Of a stretch of DNA of 14,052 nucleotides, positions 13,005-14,052 are shown in pieces. Origin of the DNA: Coriobacteriaceae bacterium (GTDB taxonomy: Bacteria > Actinomycetota > Coriobacteriia > Coriobacteriales > UMGS124). A program made the translations under genes and the position numbers. The notes beneath the pieces were generated by a model that ran no database searches, was not told the origin of the DNA, and saw only the letters and a list, made by a program, of their open reading frames with translations. Within the stretch, counting starts at the first letter, position 1. Each line of letters opens with the position of its first letter. The DNA is taken from assembly GCA_019420325.1 (NCBI GenBank), contig JAHZHK010000010.1, positions 30,771 through 44,822 on the forward strand, written 5' to 3'.

Positions 13005-14052
13005 ATGAGCAAGCTTACCCGCCGCAACTTCATCACCTCCGCCGCAGCCCTGGCCGCACTGGCCGCCGTGGGCGTCAACTTCGCCGTTGCCGACGAGGAG
13101 AAGGCCGAGGACGCCTACAAGTTCGACAACGCCGACGAGGTAACCCTGGCCGACGACAAGAAGATCACCGTCGCCGCCTCCCCTACGCCCCACGCCGAGA
13201 TTCTCAACGGCCCGGTCAAGGAGGTCCTCTCCGAGCAGGGCTATGAGCTCGTCGTCACCGAGTTCACCGATTACATCCTGCCCAACACCGCCACCGAGCA
13301 GGGCGAGGTCGATGCCAACTACTTCCAGCACGAGCCCTACCTCAAGAGCTTCAACGAGGAGAACGGCACCCACCTCGTGCCCGTGTGCGCCGTGCACTAC
13401 GAGCCCTTCGGCATCTATCCCGGCAACGTTGCCACGCTTGAGCAGGTTTCCGACGGCGCTAAGGTCGCTGTGCCCAACGACACCACCAACGAGGCTCGCG
13501 CCCTGCTTCTTCTCGAGCAGGAGGGCCTGCTGAAGCTCAAGGACGGTGCCGGCGTCACCGCCACGACCAACGACATCGCCGAGAACCCCAAGAACCTGGA
13601 GTTCGTCGAGCTTGAGGCCGCCAATATCCCCAACGCCCTGCCCGATGTGGCCATCGCCTGCATCAACGGCAACTATGCCCTCGACGCCGGCTACACGGTG
13701 GAGGACGCTCTGGCCATCGAGGCCGCTGACGGCCTGGCCGCCAAGACCTACGCAAACGCCCTGGTTGTGCATGCCGGCAACGAGGAGGTCGCCAAGATCC
13801 AGGCCCTGAAGGACGCCCTGCTTTCTGAGAAGACCTACAACTTCATCCTCGATACCTTCAAGGGTGCCGTCCAGCCTGCCTTCACCATCGACGGCGAGGG
13901 CGACGAGGCTGAGACCGCCGACGGTGCCGACAAGGCCGAGGCCGGCGCCCTCAAGGACGGCTCCTACACCGCCGAGGGCAAGGGCATCGGCGGTACCGTG
14001 CCCGTGACCGTGACCGTCAAGGACGGCAAGGTCTCCGAGGTCAAGGTCGGCG
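13005..14052 (+). CDS. metQ: MetQ/NlpA-family binding protein with Tat signal and fused FMN-binding domain (3' partial)
   Basis: The frame stays open for 349 codons to the window edge. Residues 1-29 are a Tat signal (LTRRNFITS, Ala-rich core, AVA before Asp30) with no lipobox Cys, unlike the lipoprotein MetQ of most bacteria. Residues ~48-290 match NlpA/MetQ, the substrate-binding part of D/L-methionine ABC importers: PTPHAEILNGPVKEVL, EFTDYILPNTA, DANYFQHEPYL and VHYEPFGIYP. After an acidic linker (~300-316) a second domain begins, DGSYTAEGKGIGGTVPVTVT and on (318+), the opening of an FMN_bind domain; the S/T attachment motif would lie past the edge. AGAGGA (12991-12996) is 8 nt upstream of the ATG. 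Methionine transport is a family inference; the flavin domain suggests an added redox role. Transporter genes metN/metI may follow outside the window. Confidence 0.9.
   Translation, partial: MSKLTRRNFITSAAALAALAAVGVNFAVADEEKAEDAYKFDNADEVTLADDKKITVAASPTPHAEILNGPVKEVLSEQGYELVVTEFTDYILPNTATEQGEVDANYFQHEPYLKSFNEENGTHLVPVCAVHYEPFGIYPGNVATLEQVSDGAKVAVPNDTTNEARALLLLEQEGLLKLKDGAGVTATTNDIAENPKNLEFVELEAANIPNALPDVAIACINGNYALDAGYTVEDALAIEAADGLAAKTYANALVVHAGNEEVAKIQALKDALLSEKTYNFILDTFKGAVQPAFTIDGEGDEAETADGADKAEAGALKDGSYTAEGKGIGGTVPVTVTVKDGKVSEVKVG

Noticed and set aside
12981..13772. 263-codon minus-strand frame
   Set aside because: Antisense to the MetQ-like protein, whose plus-strand frame runs on to the window edge and carries the family motifs.

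Overview
The window looks like a chromosomal stretch of a GC-rich, anaerobic, monoderm actinobacterium, most likely of the class Coriobacteriia (Olsenella/Collinsella-like). This is an inference from gene content: a reverse rubrerythrin, a flavodiiron-rubredoxin protein, a giant fused 2-hydroxyacyl-CoA dehydratase activase, a C69 dipeptidase, Tat signals on redox and binding proteins, and very GC-rich third codon positions. No similarity search could be run.

Left part, + strand (1-4836): the 3' end of a surface protein (Ig-like domain, four 57-bp tandem repeats, C-terminal membrane anchor), a hairpin, a C69-family dipeptidase, a strong terminator, then a two-gene oxygen/peroxide defence operon. 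That operon encodes a reverse rubrerythrin and a flavodiiron protein with a C-terminal rubredoxin and an unusual N-terminal Tat signal, and it ends in a clear terminator.

Middle, + strand (4874-5942): a compact three-gene operon with its own promoter and operator-like palindromes. It holds a Phd/YefM-like antitoxin, a RelE/ParE-like toxin (8-nt overlap, GTG start) and a GIY-YIG nuclease-domain protein (ATGA overlap) with an acidic tail. It runs tail-to-tail into the next block.

Minus strand (5955-12149): trmL, whose product carries an insert of about 40 residues in the SPOUT knot region, lies downstream of a TraX-family membrane protein. Upstream of these is a 377-base gap holding two 89-bp tandem repeats plus a large imperfect hairpin, then a giant gene of about 1470 codons. 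Its product fuses two BadF/HgdC-type activase ATPases, a Cys-rich segment and DUF2229/HgdB-like modules.

Right part (12150-14052): a minus-strand tRNA-Arg(ACG) with its own promoter and UUCG-loop terminator, a plus-strand SRP (4.5S-type) RNA with a T-run terminator, two perfect palindromes, and the start of a MetQ/NlpA methionine-type binding protein. That protein has a Tat signal and a fused FMN-binding domain, and the window edge cuts it off. It is an open frame that is easy to miss because no stop codon lies inside the window.

Taken together, the less ordinary content is redox and export biology (a Tat-routed flavodiiron protein and a Tat-routed binding protein with a flavin domain), the toxin-antitoxin/nuclease operon, and the repeat-hairpin element. 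Most other genes are ordinary housekeeping or metabolic genes.
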